From assembly GCA_963750535.1 (NCBI GenBank), contig CAVVRF010000002.1, positions 248,001 through 312,000 on the forward strand: DNA of 64,000 bases. Reading direction: 5' to 3'. The notes under the pieces are model-generated. The model did not search any database, was not told the DNA's origin, and saw only the letters and a list, made by a program, of their open reading frames with translations. Position 1 is the first letter of the stretch; the number at the start of each line of letters is the position of its first letter. Positions 56,049 to 64,000 of this stretch are shown here, piece after piece. The DNA is from JAKFWF01 sp963750535. GTDB taxonomy: Bacteria > Pseudomonadota > Alphaproteobacteria > Rhizobiales > Hyphomicrobiaceae. A program made the position numbers and the translations under genes.

Positions 56049-56477
56049 ATGAGCGGCCTCGTAAATCCCAAGGAACTCAGCCTGATCAGCAGCGCCGCCG
56101 ATGATGCGAAGCTGGCAGAGCAGCGCAAAGAGCGCGAGATGAAAGCCAAGCAGAAGAAGGACCTGGAGGAAGCCTTCTTGTCCCAGGAGCTGCATCCGGA
56201 GGTCCATGAGCGCCTGAACAAGGCCGTGCGCCGTGCCGCCGAGCAAGGCTTGAACCAGATCCAGGTGCTGACGTTCCCGGCCGCCTTCTGCAACGACGGC
56301 GGAAGGCGCATCAACATTCTCGATCCGGAATGGCCGGCCTCGCTCGAGGGCTTCGCCAAGAGGGCCTATGAGTTCTACGTAAAGGAGCTGCGCCCGCTCG
56401 GCTACAAGCTGCATTGCGAGATCATCAGCTACCCGGACGGGATGCCCGGCGATGTGGGCATGTTCCTGAAGTGGTAA
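56049..56477 (+). CDS. Conserved-looking hypothetical protein of the DUF3141-pta operon
   Basis: A 142-aa soluble protein not recognised. The first 50 residues are charged helix (KLAEQRKEREMKAKQKKDLE). The rest looks like a compact alpha/beta domain with LNQIQVLTFPAAFCNDGGRR and a final FLKW. There is no signal or membrane helix. It starts 45 bp after the DUF3141 stop and precedes pta by 49 bp, so it belongs to that operon and may be an accessory or regulatory subunit. Confidence 0.7.
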   Translation: MSGLVNPKELSLISSAADDAKLAEQRKEREMKAKQKKDLEEAFLSQELHPEVHERLNKAVRRAAEQGLNQIQVLTFPAAFCNDGGRRINILDPEWPASLEGFAKRAYEFYVKELRPLGYKLHCEIISYPDGMPGDVGMFLKW

Positions 56478-56526
56478 GGGGCTGACGGCAGTAGGCCACG
56501 ACCCGAAATCTTCTCCAACTATAACG

Positions 56527-57501
56527 ATGGCGGCCCGAATGAGTAGGAAAACCCCTCCCGCCGTGGAGCGCACGCACGCCAAATACGATCGGCTGATCGC
56601 CAAGGCGAAGACGCTGCCGGCGGCCACCACTGCGGTGGCCCATCCTTGCGACGAGGCCGCCCTGACCGGCGCCATGGAAGCCGCCGAGGCCGGATTGATC
56701 GTGCCCATTCTGGTGGGCCCGAAGACGAAGATTACCGAGCTTGCCGCCAAGCTGGGACTGTCGCTGAAAGGCGTCGAGATCGTCGATGCGCCCCACAGCC
56801 AGGCAGCGGCTGCGAAAGCGGTCGAGCTGGTTCGCGCCGGCCGCGCGGAAGTGCTGATGAAGGGCAGCCTGCATTCGGACGAGCTGCTCGCCGAGGTGAC
56901 GAAGCGGGAAACCGGTCTGCGTACCGGGCGGCGGGTCAGCCACGTCTTCATCATGGACGTGCCCGATCATCCCCAGACGCTGTTCATCACCGATGCGGCG
57001 GTGAACATTTTCCCCGACCTGATGGCCAAGCGCGACATCGTTCAGAACGCGATCGACCTTTTCACCGGGCTGGGCCTCGGGGTGCCCAAGGTTGCGATCC
57101 TTTCCGCCGTCGAGACCGTGACGGTCAGCATCCCCTCGACCATCGAGGCCGCGGCGCTGTGCAAGATGGCCGATCGCGGCCAGATCACCGGCGGCATTCT
57201 CGACGGCCCGCTGGCATTCGACAATGCGATCAGCCCGGAGGCGGCGCGGATCAAGGGCATCAAGTCGGAAGTGGCCGGCGAAGCCAACATCCTCGTCGTC
57301 CCCGACCTGGAAGCCGGCAACATGCTGGCCAAGAACCTGTCGTTCCTTTCCAAGGCCGATGCCGCCGGCATCGTGCTCGGCGCAAGGGTTCCGGTCGTAT
57401 TGACCTCCCGTGCCGACAATGTGCGCACCCGCATGGCATCCTGCGCCGTGGCGGTGGCGTTCGCGTACAGCCAGAAAACGAAGTCACCGATCCGGTCATG
57501 A
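56527..57501 (+). CDS. Phosphate acetyl/butyryltransferase family protein
   Basis: A 324-aa PTA_PTB enzyme without an N-terminal MaoC-type domain. Typical segments are LMKGSLHSDELL (phosphate loop), RRVSHVFIMDVP, ITDAAVNIFPDL and GEANILVVPDLEAGN. It interconverts acetyl-CoA and acetyl-phosphate, or another short acyl-CoA. The acetate kinase gene starts 5 bp after its stop, so both steps for ATP formation from acetyl-CoA are coupled. Confidence 0.9.
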   Translation: MAARMSRKTPPAVERTHAKYDRLIAKAKTLPAATTAVAHPCDEAALTGAMEAAEAGLIVPILVGPKTKITELAAKLGLSLKGVEIVDAPHSQAAAAKAVELVRAGRAEVLMKGSLHSDELLAEVTKRETGLRTGRRVSHVFIMDVPDHPQTLFITDAAVNIFPDLMAKRDIVQNAIDLFTGLGLGVPKVAILSAVETVTVSIPSTIEAAALCKMADRGQITGGILDGPLAFDNAISPEAARIKGIKSEVAGEANILVVPDLEAGNMLAKNLSFLSKADAAGIVLGARVPVVLTSRADNVRTRMASCAVAVAFAYSQKTKSPIRS

Positions 57502-57505
57502 CGCC

Positions 57506-58690
57506 ATGAGCGACACCATCCTGGTTCTGAACGCGGGCAGCTCGAGCATCAAGTTCCAGCTGTTCTCGATTGGCGGGTCCGGCGATCTCGAACGCCTGCT
57601 GAAGGGACAGATGGACGGCATCGGGGTGCAGCCGCGCCTGGTCGCCAAGGGGGCCAAGGGAGAGCTGCTGACCGACGAGACGTGGTCAGCGACAACCGTG
57701 GCTGGCGTCCCGGCCGCCTTGGAGAAGGTCGTCAGGTTCCTGCGCGACCAGTTGGGCGGGAAATTGCCGGTGGCGATCGGCCATCGCGTCGTCCACGGCG
57801 GGGTGCAGTACTCGCGGCCGACAGTGATCAGCGACGAAGTGATCAATGAGCTCGTTCCGCTCATTCCGCTGGCGCCTCTGCATCAGCCCAACAACCTGGC
57901 ACCGATCCGCACGCTTCGCGAGCGACTGCCGAACATCCTGCAGGTTGCCTGTTTCGACACGGCGTTCCACCGGGGCCATCCCGAGGTCGCCGACCGGTTC
58001 GCGATCCCCGAGCCGCTCTATCTGGAAGGCGTGCGCCGCTACGGTTTCCACGGGCTTTCCTACGAGTACATCGCCGATCGACTGCCGGTCGCGGCGCCCG
58101 AGATCGCGAACGGCAAGGTGGTCGTCGCCCATCTTGGCAGCGGCGCCTCGATGTGCGCCCTGTCGGGCGGCCGCAGCGTCGAGAGCACAATGGGGTTCAC
58201 GGCGCTCGACGGACTGCCGATGGGCACCCGGCCAGGCCAGCTCGATGCCGGCGTCATCCTCTACCTCTTGCATCAGAAGGGGATGACGGCGAAGCAGATC
58301 GAGCATTTCCTCTACCACGACTGCGGCCTCAAGGGCCTTTCCGGCATCAGCAACGACGTCCGGGTCCTGCTCGACAGCGACGATCCCCGCGCCGCGTTCG
58401 CACTGGATTTCTTCGCCTATCGGATTGCGGTCCTGGCCGGTTCCCTGGCCGCTGCCATGGGAGGAATCGACGGGCTCGTGTTCACGGCCGGCATCGGCGA
58501 AAATGCGCCGGCGGTGAGGCAAGCCGTCATGAAGCGCCTTGCGTGGCTTGGCATCGAGCTCGATCCCGCTTCGAACAAGAAGGGCGGCCCGCGCATCTCC
58601 TCCGGGAAGTCGCGCATCGCCTGCTACGTGGTTCCGACCGACGAAGAGCTGATGATTGCGCGGCACACGCGCGATTGCATGCGTGGCTGA
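57506..58690 (+). CDS. ackA: Acetate/propionate family kinase
   Basis: A 394-aa ASKHA kinase. The signature VLNAGSSSIKF is at residues 7-17, GHRVVHGG near 94, the catalytic Asp in ACFDTAFH and the phosphate loop in HLGSGAS, and FTAGIGENAP at the C-terminus. It makes ATP and acetate from acetyl-phosphate. ATG 57506 matches the family start. It is placed between pta and a FabI-type gene in the same run. Confidence 0.94.
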   Translation: MSDTILVLNAGSSSIKFQLFSIGGSGDLERLLKGQMDGIGVQPRLVAKGAKGELLTDETWSATTVAGVPAALEKVVRFLRDQLGGKLPVAIGHRVVHGGVQYSRPTVISDEVINELVPLIPLAPLHQPNNLAPIRTLRERLPNILQVACFDTAFHRGHPEVADRFAIPEPLYLEGVRRYGFHGLSYEYIADRLPVAAPEIANGKVVVAHLGSGASMCALSGGRSVESTMGFTALDGLPMGTRPGQLDAGVILYLLHQKGMTAKQIEHFLYHDCGLKGLSGISNDVRVLLDSDDPRAAFALDFFAYRIAVLAGSLAAAMGGIDGLVFTAGIGENAPAVRQAVMKRLAWLGIELDPASNKKGGPRISSGKSRIACYVVPTDEELMIARHTRDCMRG

Positions 58691-58716
58691 TCGGCTTGCC
58701 CCCAAGAGGTGCGACA

Positions 58717-59499
58717 ATGATGGATCCAACGACCTTCAAATTCCTCAAGGGCAAGAAGGCCCTCGTCACCGGCATCGCCAACGATCAGTCGATCGCGTGG
58801 GGCTGCGCCAAGGCGTTCAGCGCGCTCGGCGCCGATCTTGCGATCACGTATCGCGATGAAAAGACCAAGAAGTACGTCGATCCCCATCTCAAGGACGCCG
58901 AGCCGTCGATCTACATGCCGATGGACGTGCAGCGTCCGGGAGAATTGGAGGCGGTCTTCGAGGCGATCGACAAGAAGTGGGGCAAGCTCGATATCATGCT
59001 CCATTCGATCGCATTTGCCCCCAAGGACGACCTGCAGGGCCGCGTCGTGGATTGCTCCAAGGACGGCTTCCTGATGGCGATGGAGCTGTCCTGCTGGTCG
59101 TTCATTCGCATGGCGAAGCTCGCCGAGCCGCTCATGAAGGACGGCGGATCGCTCTTTACCATGACGTATTACGGCTCCCAGATGGTGGTCGAGAACTACA
59201 ACATGATGGGACCGGTCAAGGCGGCGCTCGAATCCGCGACCCGTTATATTGCAGCCGAGCTCGGACCAAAGGGAATCCGGGCCCACGCCATTTCGCCAGG
59301 ACCCTTGAAGACCAGGGCGGCCTCCGGCATCAGCGACTTCGACAAGCTGTTGCAGAAGGCGCAATCAAAGGCGCCGACGCGCAGCCTCGTCTCGATCGAT
59401 GACGTCGGGCTCGCCGTCGCCTTCCTGGCGCTCGACGCCGCCAAGCTGATCACCGGCGAGACGCTCTACATCGATGGCGGCTATCACATCATCGACTGA
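58717..59499 (+). CDS. Enoyl-[acyl-carrier-protein] reductase FabI-type
   Basis: A 260-aa enoyl reductase of the FabI SDR branch. The NADH-binding N-terminus is ALVTGIANDQSIAWGCAKAF, with HSIAFAPKDDLQGR, and the catalytic Tyr-x6-Lys is in YYGSQMVVENYNMMGPVKAA. It reduces trans-2-enoyl-ACP or enoyl-CoA. Its place after ackA rather than with fatty-acid genes suggests a special role, perhaps re-oxidising NADH under oxygen limitation. This could be a second fabI copy; the housekeeping one would lie elsewhere. Confidence 0.9.
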   Translation: MMDPTTFKFLKGKKALVTGIANDQSIAWGCAKAFSALGADLAITYRDEKTKKYVDPHLKDAEPSIYMPMDVQRPGELEAVFEAIDKKWGKLDIMLHSIAFAPKDDLQGRVVDCSKDGFLMAMELSCWSFIRMAKLAEPLMKDGGSLFTMTYYGSQMVVENYNMMGPVKAALESATRYIAAELGPKGIRAHAISPGPLKTRAASGISDFDKLLQKAQSKAPTRSLVSIDDVGLAVAFLALDAAKLITGETLYIDGGYHIID

Positions 59500-59607
59500 G
59501 GCAAGCCCGCAAAGGAGCGCGCCCAGGCTCGCCGGACGGTGAATGTCAGATGCCGCAGCAACGGCCGCGGCGGGTAGCACGTGCGCGATTGAAGTCAGGG
59601 GATGCAG

Positions 59608-60255
59608 ATGAAGACCCTATCGATCGCTGACGCTGTCAGCATGATACCGGATGGTGCCAGCCTGATGGTCGGCGGCTTTCTCGGCGTCGGCACGCCCGAG
59701 CGCATGATGGACGAGATCGTCCGGCAGGGAAAGCGGGACCTGGTCGTGATCGCCAATGATACCGCCAGGCCCGGCTGCGGCATCGGGAAGCTGATCAGCG
59801 CCAAACTGGTGCGGCAGGCCATCGTGAGCCACATCGGCACCAACCCCGAGACGCAGAAGCAGATGATAGCGGGCGAGATGGCCGTCGACCTCGTTCCACA
59901 GGGCACGCTGATCGAGCGGATCAGGGCGGCGGGATATGGCCTCGGCGGCATCCTGACGCCGACCGGCGTCGGCACCACGGTCGAGGAAGGCAAGCGCAAG
60001 ATCGAGGTCGAGGGCAAGGACTACCTTCTCGAGACGCCAATTCGCGCTGACTTCGCCCTCGTACAAGCATTCATCGCCGACTATCTCGGCAATCTCTCGT
60101 ACGCCCTCACCGCGCGAAACTTCAACCCGGTCATCGCAATGGCGGGTGCCACCGTCATCGCCGTCGCCGATCATATCGTGCCGGTGGGAGTGATCGCTCC
60201 CGACCATGTCGTCACTCCGGCGTCACTGGTCGATTATCTCGTTGCGAACGGATGA
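59608..60255 (+). CDS. 3-oxoacid CoA-transferase subunit A
   Basis: A 215-aa alpha subunit of a family I CoA-transferase (AtoD/ScoA-like). GASLMVGGFLGVGTPERMMD near residue 15-34 is the CoA-binding signature, and ETPIRADFALVQAFIADYLG is also typical. It works with subunit B, whose gene overlaps its stop (ATGA). ATG 59608 is used because AGGGG (59597-59601) sits six bases upstream; ATG 59602 would abut it. It likely moves CoA between acetoacetyl-CoA or another acyl-CoA and acetate/succinate. Confidence 0.9.
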   Translation: MKTLSIADAVSMIPDGASLMVGGFLGVGTPERMMDEIVRQGKRDLVVIANDTARPGCGIGKLISAKLVRQAIVSHIGTNPETQKQMIAGEMAVDLVPQGTLIERIRAAGYGLGGILTPTGVGTTVEEGKRKIEVEGKDYLLETPIRADFALVQAFIADYLGNLSYALTARNFNPVIAMAGATVIAVADHIVPVGVIAPDHVVTPASLVDYLVANG

Positions 60256-60911
60256 ACGCCATGGATGCGCAAGAAGTCATCGCAAGACGCATCGCCAGGG
60301 AGCTTCAGCCCGGCATGCTCGTGAACCTCGGGATCGGCATTCCGACGCTGGTCGCCAACTACACGCACCCCGAGCTCAAAGTGTTCTTCCACTCCGAGAA
60401 CGGATTGATCGGGACCGGCGCAATTCCCGAACAGGGCATGGCGCTTGCGACATTGACGGACGCCGGCGGACGCCCGGTGACGGCGCTGCCGGGTGCGTCC
60501 ACCTTCGACAGCGCCATCTCCTTCGGCCTCATTCGGGGCGGTCACGTCGACATCACGGTGCTCGGCGGCTTGCAGGTCGACCAGCAGGGACACCTGGCGA
60601 ACTGGATGATTCCGGGAAAGATGGTGCCCGGCATGGGTGGAGCCATGGATCTCGCCACCGGTGCCAAGCGCGTGATCATCGCCATGCAGCACAGTGCGAA
60701 GGGAAAGTCCAAGATCATCAGGAAATGCAGCCTGCCGCTGACGTCGGCTCGCCCGGTCGACTGTGTGGTGACCGAATTGGCAATGATCAGCTTCCCCGGC
60801 GGTCGAGCGACACTCGTCGAAACCGCGCCCGGCGTCTCGGTTGCCGAGGTGGTCGCAGCAACCGAGGCCGAGCTGGTTGTATCCCCTGACGTGAAGGAAA
60901 TGCAGCTGTAG
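60252..60911 (+). CDS. 3-oxoacid CoA-transferase subunit B
   Basis: A 219-aa beta subunit of the same enzyme (AtoA/ScoB-like). The catalytic Glu is in FHSENGLIGTG near residue 50, followed by GASTFDSAISFGLIRGGHVD and QVDQQGHLANW. The genes overlap by 4 bp. Together the subunits could link acetate made by AckA with ketone-body or PHB-derived acetoacetate; that link is inferred from context only. Confidence 0.92.
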   Translation: MNAMDAQEVIARRIARELQPGMLVNLGIGIPTLVANYTHPELKVFFHSENGLIGTGAIPEQGMALATLTDAGGRPVTALPGASTFDSAISFGLIRGGHVDITVLGGLQVDQQGHLANWMIPGKMVPGMGGAMDLATGAKRVIIAMQHSAKGKSKIIRKCSLPLTSARPVDCVVTELAMISFPGGRATLVETAPGVSVAEVVAATEAELVVSPDVKEMQL

Positions 60912-61002
60912 AACAGCAAGGCCGGCGTTGTTCGAAGACAGTGGGTTGCGGCTGGAGCCTGTCCCCGGACAGGCCCTTAGGCCAAGCGTACCGAAGGACA
61001 AG

Positions 61003-62295
61003 ATGACCTGGAGCAAGTGGTACGCCGTCAGAAGCTACGTCAGATCCTCGCTATGGATCGTTCCGTTCATTGCATTGCTGCTCGAGCAATTGGCCATCCA
61101 TGCCGCGGCTGCAATCGACCAGAGCGTCGACTGGGTGCCGGCGTGGCCGTTCGACCATGCAGGCACGAACTCGGCTCTGGGCACGATCATAACCCTGACG
61201 GCATCGTTCATGGTGTTCACGTTCGGCTCGATGCTGGTCGCCATCCAGGTGGCCAGCGGTCAGCTGACGCCCAGGGTCATCGCGACCACCTTGCTGCGCG
61301 ACAACGTCATCCGGTTCGCCGTCGGACTGTTCGTATTCACTCTGCTCTTCGCCATCGGCGCCCAATCGAGAATTGGCGCCGAGCCGCGTCGGCTGGTGAT
61401 TTGGATTGCGGGGCTCCTCGGCTTGACCTCGATCGCTGCCTTTCTCTACCTGATCGACTACGCCGCGCGGCTATTGCGGCCGGGCAGCATTCTCTGGCGA
61501 GTTGGCGAGCAGGGCATCGCGGTCATCGAGCACGTCTATCCCACCCCGACCGTTTCAGGCGGCTCTGCCCTGACATCGTGGCCGCCGGTGTGCCGGCCCG
61601 AGCAGGTCATCTGCCATCGGAGTACGTCGGGCATCGTTCTGGCGGTCAATTTGCAATCGATGGTGGCCGAAGCGGAGCGCTGCGATGCCGTCGTAGAGTT
61701 CGTACCCCGCGTAGGCGATTTCGTGCCTGTCGGCCAACCGCTTTTCCTGATTCATGGCCGTGCCGGCACGGTCGACGAGGATAGATTGCGGGGAGCGGTT
61801 GCCATTGGTCCCGAGCGCACGATCGAGCAGGATTCGACGTTTGCGTTCCGGGTGATCGTGGATATTGCCCTCAAGGCCTTGTCCAAGGCGATCAATGACC
61901 CGACCACCGCCGTTCTCGCGATCGACCAACTCCACAACCTGCTTCGCAGGGTCGGAATGCGGGAGATACGCGACGGCCATATAGCGGATGCGTCCGGCCG
62001 CTTGCGCCTGGTGTTCAGGACGCCCAACTGGGAGGATTTCGTGCAGCTGACGTGCCGCGAGATCCGCTTCAACGGCGTCGAGAGCGTTCAGATCGTCCGC
62101 CGCCTGCGGGCCTTGATCGAGAATCTCTTGGCTACTTTGCCGGAGCCCCGCCGGCCTGCGTTGCTGGAAGAGCTCAGTCTGCTCGATCGCGCGATCGAAA
62201 GCTACTATCGCTTTCCCGAGGATCTGGCGTTGGCGCGTACGCCGGACATGCAGGGGATCGGTGGATCATCGGGTCACGTGGCAGCGAGGCATTAG
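61003..62295 (+). CDS. DUF2254 domain-containing membrane protein
   Basis: A 430-aa membrane protein. Four helices in the first 180 residues (near 17, 68, 108 and 135) are followed by a soluble C-terminal domain with FAFRVIVDIALKALSKAIND and VGDFVPVGQPLFLIHG, characteristic of DUF2254. The family function is unknown. ATG 61003 has GAAGGACAAG upstream and begins MTWSKWY; a longer TTG start at 60928 is unlikely. It follows the CoA-transferase genes by about 90 bp. Confidence 0.85.
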   Translation: MTWSKWYAVRSYVRSSLWIVPFIALLLEQLAIHAAAAIDQSVDWVPAWPFDHAGTNSALGTIITLTASFMVFTFGSMLVAIQVASGQLTPRVIATTLLRDNVIRFAVGLFVFTLLFAIGAQSRIGAEPRRLVIWIAGLLGLTSIAAFLYLIDYAARLLRPGSILWRVGEQGIAVIEHVYPTPTVSGGSALTSWPPVCRPEQVICHRSTSGIVLAVNLQSMVAEAERCDAVVEFVPRVGDFVPVGQPLFLIHGRAGTVDEDRLRGAVAIGPERTIEQDSTFAFRVIVDIALKALSKAINDPTTAVLAIDQLHNLLRRVGMREIRDGHIADASGRLRLVFRTPNWEDFVQLTCREIRFNGVESVQIVRRLRALIENLLATLPEPRRPALLEELSLLDRAIESYYRFPEDLALARTPDMQGIGGSSGHVAARH

Positions 62296-62298
62296 CAC

Positions 62299-62982
62299 AT
62301 GAGCGAGGCAAATCCGTTGCCGCCGCAGCGTCCGTCGCTCACCCGCGCCAACCTCAAGACACCGCGGGCCGCGGCGATTGCCGGCATTGTCTTCTCAATT
62401 CTGATGGTCATCATTCTCTGGCTGTTCCAGATGTCGGTTCCGGCTGATCCGCTCGAGCCCGGGGCCTGGCTGGAGAAGAACGCGTGGACAGTATCGATCG
62501 CGGTCAATCTCGTGCCATTCGCGGGCATCGCCTTCCTCTGGTTTCTCGGAGCGCTGCGCGACCGGCTGGGCGACCTTGAAGACCGGTTCTTCGGGACCGT
62601 GTTCTTCGGCAGCGCCCTTCTGTTCCTTGCGATGCTGTTCGCCTCGGCGGCCACGATCGGCGCGATAATCGTCACGTTCTCCGCATATCCAGGGGAGCTG
62701 GCCAAATCCACCACTTTCCCGTTGGCCCGCGCCATGGCCTACAACATCATGAACGTCTATGCGGTGAAGATGGCCGGCGTCTTCATGTTCTCGACCGCGA
62801 CCGTCGCCATCCACACCCGCTTCGCGCCGCGCTGGATCGCCATCCTCGGATATGTGCTGGCTGCAATCCTGTTGTTCGGCAGCTTCTACATAGCCTGGTG
62901 CCTGATTGCCTTGCCGCTATGGGTCTTCGCAATCAGTCTGTGCATTTTGCGAGAGAACTACAGACGCGCTGAAGCCGGCTGA
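62299..62982 (+). CDS. Uncharacterised multi-pass membrane protein
   Basis: A 227-aa protein with about five predicted membrane helices (near residues 26-45, 66-83, 100-128, 158-172 and 183-215). No soluble domain or known motif is recognised. Its start is 4 bp after the DUF2254 stop, so co-translation is likely and the two may form a membrane complex. The short C-terminus is basic. Confidence 0.75.
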   Translation: MSEANPLPPQRPSLTRANLKTPRAAAIAGIVFSILMVIILWLFQMSVPADPLEPGAWLEKNAWTVSIAVNLVPFAGIAFLWFLGALRDRLGDLEDRFFGTVFFGSALLFLAMLFASAATIGAIIVTFSAYPGELAKSTTFPLARAMAYNIMNVYAVKMAGVFMFSTATVAIHTRFAPRWIAILGYVLAAILLFGSFYIAWCLIALPLWVFAISLCILRENYRRAEAG

Positions 62983-63240
62983 TCATGCCATTGTTTTGCG
63001 TGTGATTTCTTGGCGCCGCGGCTGCTCGCGCAGCTTGCGCTTTGCCGGCGACGCGGTCCGTCGCTCCGATCGCCTGCTTGCTCACGGGACGACTACCGGG
63101 CTATAAGATGATTGGGACTTGGCTTGGCTTTTCGAGTTCAAGAAGCGCTGATTCGCGGTGAATGCCAGCGATCGCGTCAATTCATATTCCAATCGGCTTC
63201 GATCCCGTGCTCGCTGCCGAAATCGATTGCATCGAGCCCG

Positions 63241-63254
63241 TTGATCCTGGTCAA
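63241..63254. promoter_or_regulatory. FNR/FixK-type box upstream of phasin gene
   Basis: TTGATCCTGGTCAA fits TTGA-N6-TCAA perfectly and the full TTGAT-N4-ATCAA with one mismatch. It ends 69 bp before the phasin start codon inside the 341-bp gap (62983-63323), which contains no other recognised feature. Confidence 0.6.
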
Positions 63255-63323
63255 GGTCGGCAAATCTGAATGCCAGTTAGCTTCAAGACGTTAGGCTAGG
63301 TTTCGTTGGATTAGGAGTGGAAA

Positions 63324-63731
63324 ATGTCCAGTAGACCGAACATCGAGAACGATCGCCGCAACGACCCGATGTCCGTTTTTCCATTCACTCCCAACATGTC
63401 GATCGACGCGATCCAGCCGATGGTGGCGAACATGGCCCAAATCAGCGGCAAGGGGTTCACGAGCCTGATGGAGGTTCATCGGGAGTGGACGGCTTTCCTG
63501 GCAGGTCGGCTCCAGCAAGACGTCGCCTTGGTCCATAGCCTTGCCAAATGCGCCGCTCCGCAGGAAATATACAGTGTCTATGCGGAGTTTTTCCAGAAGG
63601 CCTTCAGCGATTACCAGCGCGAGTTTGCCGAGATGATGCGGCTCGGTCAGACGCAGCTGGCAGAGACGACCGCCGCCGCGCAGGAAGTGCGGGAGGCAGC
63701 CACGCGCCGGGCCTTGCGCCCAGCCGCCTGA
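63324..63731 (+). CDS. Phasin family protein
   Basis: A 135-aa helical protein. After a short polar N-terminus it has the phasin pattern: MVANMAQISGKGFTSLMEVH, then FLAGRLQQDVAL, the PQEIYSVYAEFFQKAFSDYQ segment and an Ala-rich C-terminal helix. Phasins coat polyhydroxyalkanoate granules and control their size. An FNR/FixK-type box precedes it, matching that of the DUF3141 operon. Confidence 0.85.
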   Translation: MSSRPNIENDRRNDPMSVFPFTPNMSIDAIQPMVANMAQISGKGFTSLMEVHREWTAFLAGRLQQDVALVHSLAKCAAPQEIYSVYAEFFQKAFSDYQREFAEMMRLGQTQLAETTAAAQEVREAATRRALRPAA

Positions 63732-63779
63732 TCGCGCGACAGGGCCGGCCGTCAGTGGATAGTCAGTTGATGGCGCGGC

Positions 63780-64000
63780 TCACCGCCGCGCACTCATGAG
63801 CGGCGCGAAGGCGTCCTGGACGCCCGCCAGCAGGATCTGCACGCCGACGCACAACAGGATGAAGGCGGCAAGCCGGGCGATGACGCGCGAGTTCGCCTGG
63901 CCAATAAGGGCGACGACCCGGTCCGCCGATGCGTAGCAGATGCCAACCACCAGAGCGATGCTGAGTGCGGCAAGTGTGCTGCCGACGTAGAATGACGCAA
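63780..64000 (-). CDS. MarC family membrane protein, C-terminal part (truncated by window)
   Basis: On the minus strand a frame open to the window edge encodes 72 residues ending at TGA (63780-63782). It shows two membrane helices (SFYVGSTLAALSIALVVGIC and IARLAAFILLCVGVQILLAG) and a short polar tail. The second helix and following FAPLM resemble the end of MarC/UPF0056 proteins. The start lies beyond the window. Confidence 0.6.
   Translation of the reverse strand, partial: ASFYVGSTLAALSIALVVGICYASADRVVALIGQANSRVIARLAAFILLCVGVQILLAGVQDAFAPLMSARR

Overview
The window is a contiguous piece of a GC-rich alphaproteobacterial chromosome. The clearest phylogenetic markers are a circularly permuted two-piece ssrA (tmRNA) gene followed by sspB, the hflK-hflC-DUF2065-degP order, psd-pssA, a PodJ-like Sel1-repeat polarity protein, a DUF1127 protein, a K+-independent H+-pyrophosphatase and a phasin. 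The flavour is Hyphomicrobiales (Bradyrhizobium/Rhodopseudomonas/Rhodoplanes-like), but genus cannot be fixed from sequence reading alone. Codon use and GC look even throughout. I see no transposase, phage gene, CRISPR array or rRNA. One tRNA (Val, UAC) and one tmRNA are present.

Layout. 0-6 kb: the tail of an RNase E-like gene, a HAD hydrolase, two methyltransferases, and a three-gene glycolipid module (GT2 glycosyltransferase, ChbG/YdjC deacetylase, GtrA flippase-like protein). 6-14.4 kb: metabolic and accessory genes (LysR regulator with divergent flavin protein, DUF1127, CoA-transferase, tRNA-Val, PfkB kinase, D-amino-acid dehydrogenase-like oxidoreductase, TctB-TctA transporter without TctC). 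14.4-24.8 kb: PodJ-like protein, Ndk, RidA, DinB, two paralogous tiny secreted proteins, MaoC hydratase, TPR protein, a Zn-alcohol dehydrogenase and a DapA-family aldolase. 25-32 kb: NtrC-type response regulator, soluble histidine kinase, HerA-like ATPase, ManC. 31.6-40.5 kb (minus strand): housekeeping genes RsuA, RsmC-like, PssA, Psd, DegP, HflC/HflK, FolA and ThyA. 40.6-51.4 kb: CPBP protease, ssrA plus sspB, SDR, retropepsin-like protease, L,D-transpeptidase, HppA, thioredoxin-like protein, TauE/SafE and DusA.

51.4-63.8 kb is the most coherent accessory block and the best candidate for an under-described system. It holds PPK2 polyphosphate kinase, a GNAT acetyltransferase, a PHA-synthase-like DUF3141 protein, an unrecognised 142-aa protein, phosphotransacetylase, acetate kinase, a FabI-type enoyl reductase, a two-subunit 3-oxoacid CoA-transferase, DUF2254, a membrane protein and a phasin, all on the plus strand. 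TTGA-N6-TCAA (FNR/FixK-type) palindromes lie upstream of the DUF3141 operon and of the phasin gene, with a weaker one upstream of ppk2. This suggests an oxygen-limitation module that joins acetyl-phosphate/acetate ATP synthesis, polyphosphate and polyester-granule metabolism.

Three otherwise well-conserved genes (the GT2 glycosyltransferase, the PfkB kinase and sspB) each carry an apparent single-base insertion, and the manC 5' end is suspicious in the same direction. This may reflect indel errors in the assembly rather than gene decay. Several palindromic intergenic repeats occur, including a mirrored pair that runs into the degP stop codon.
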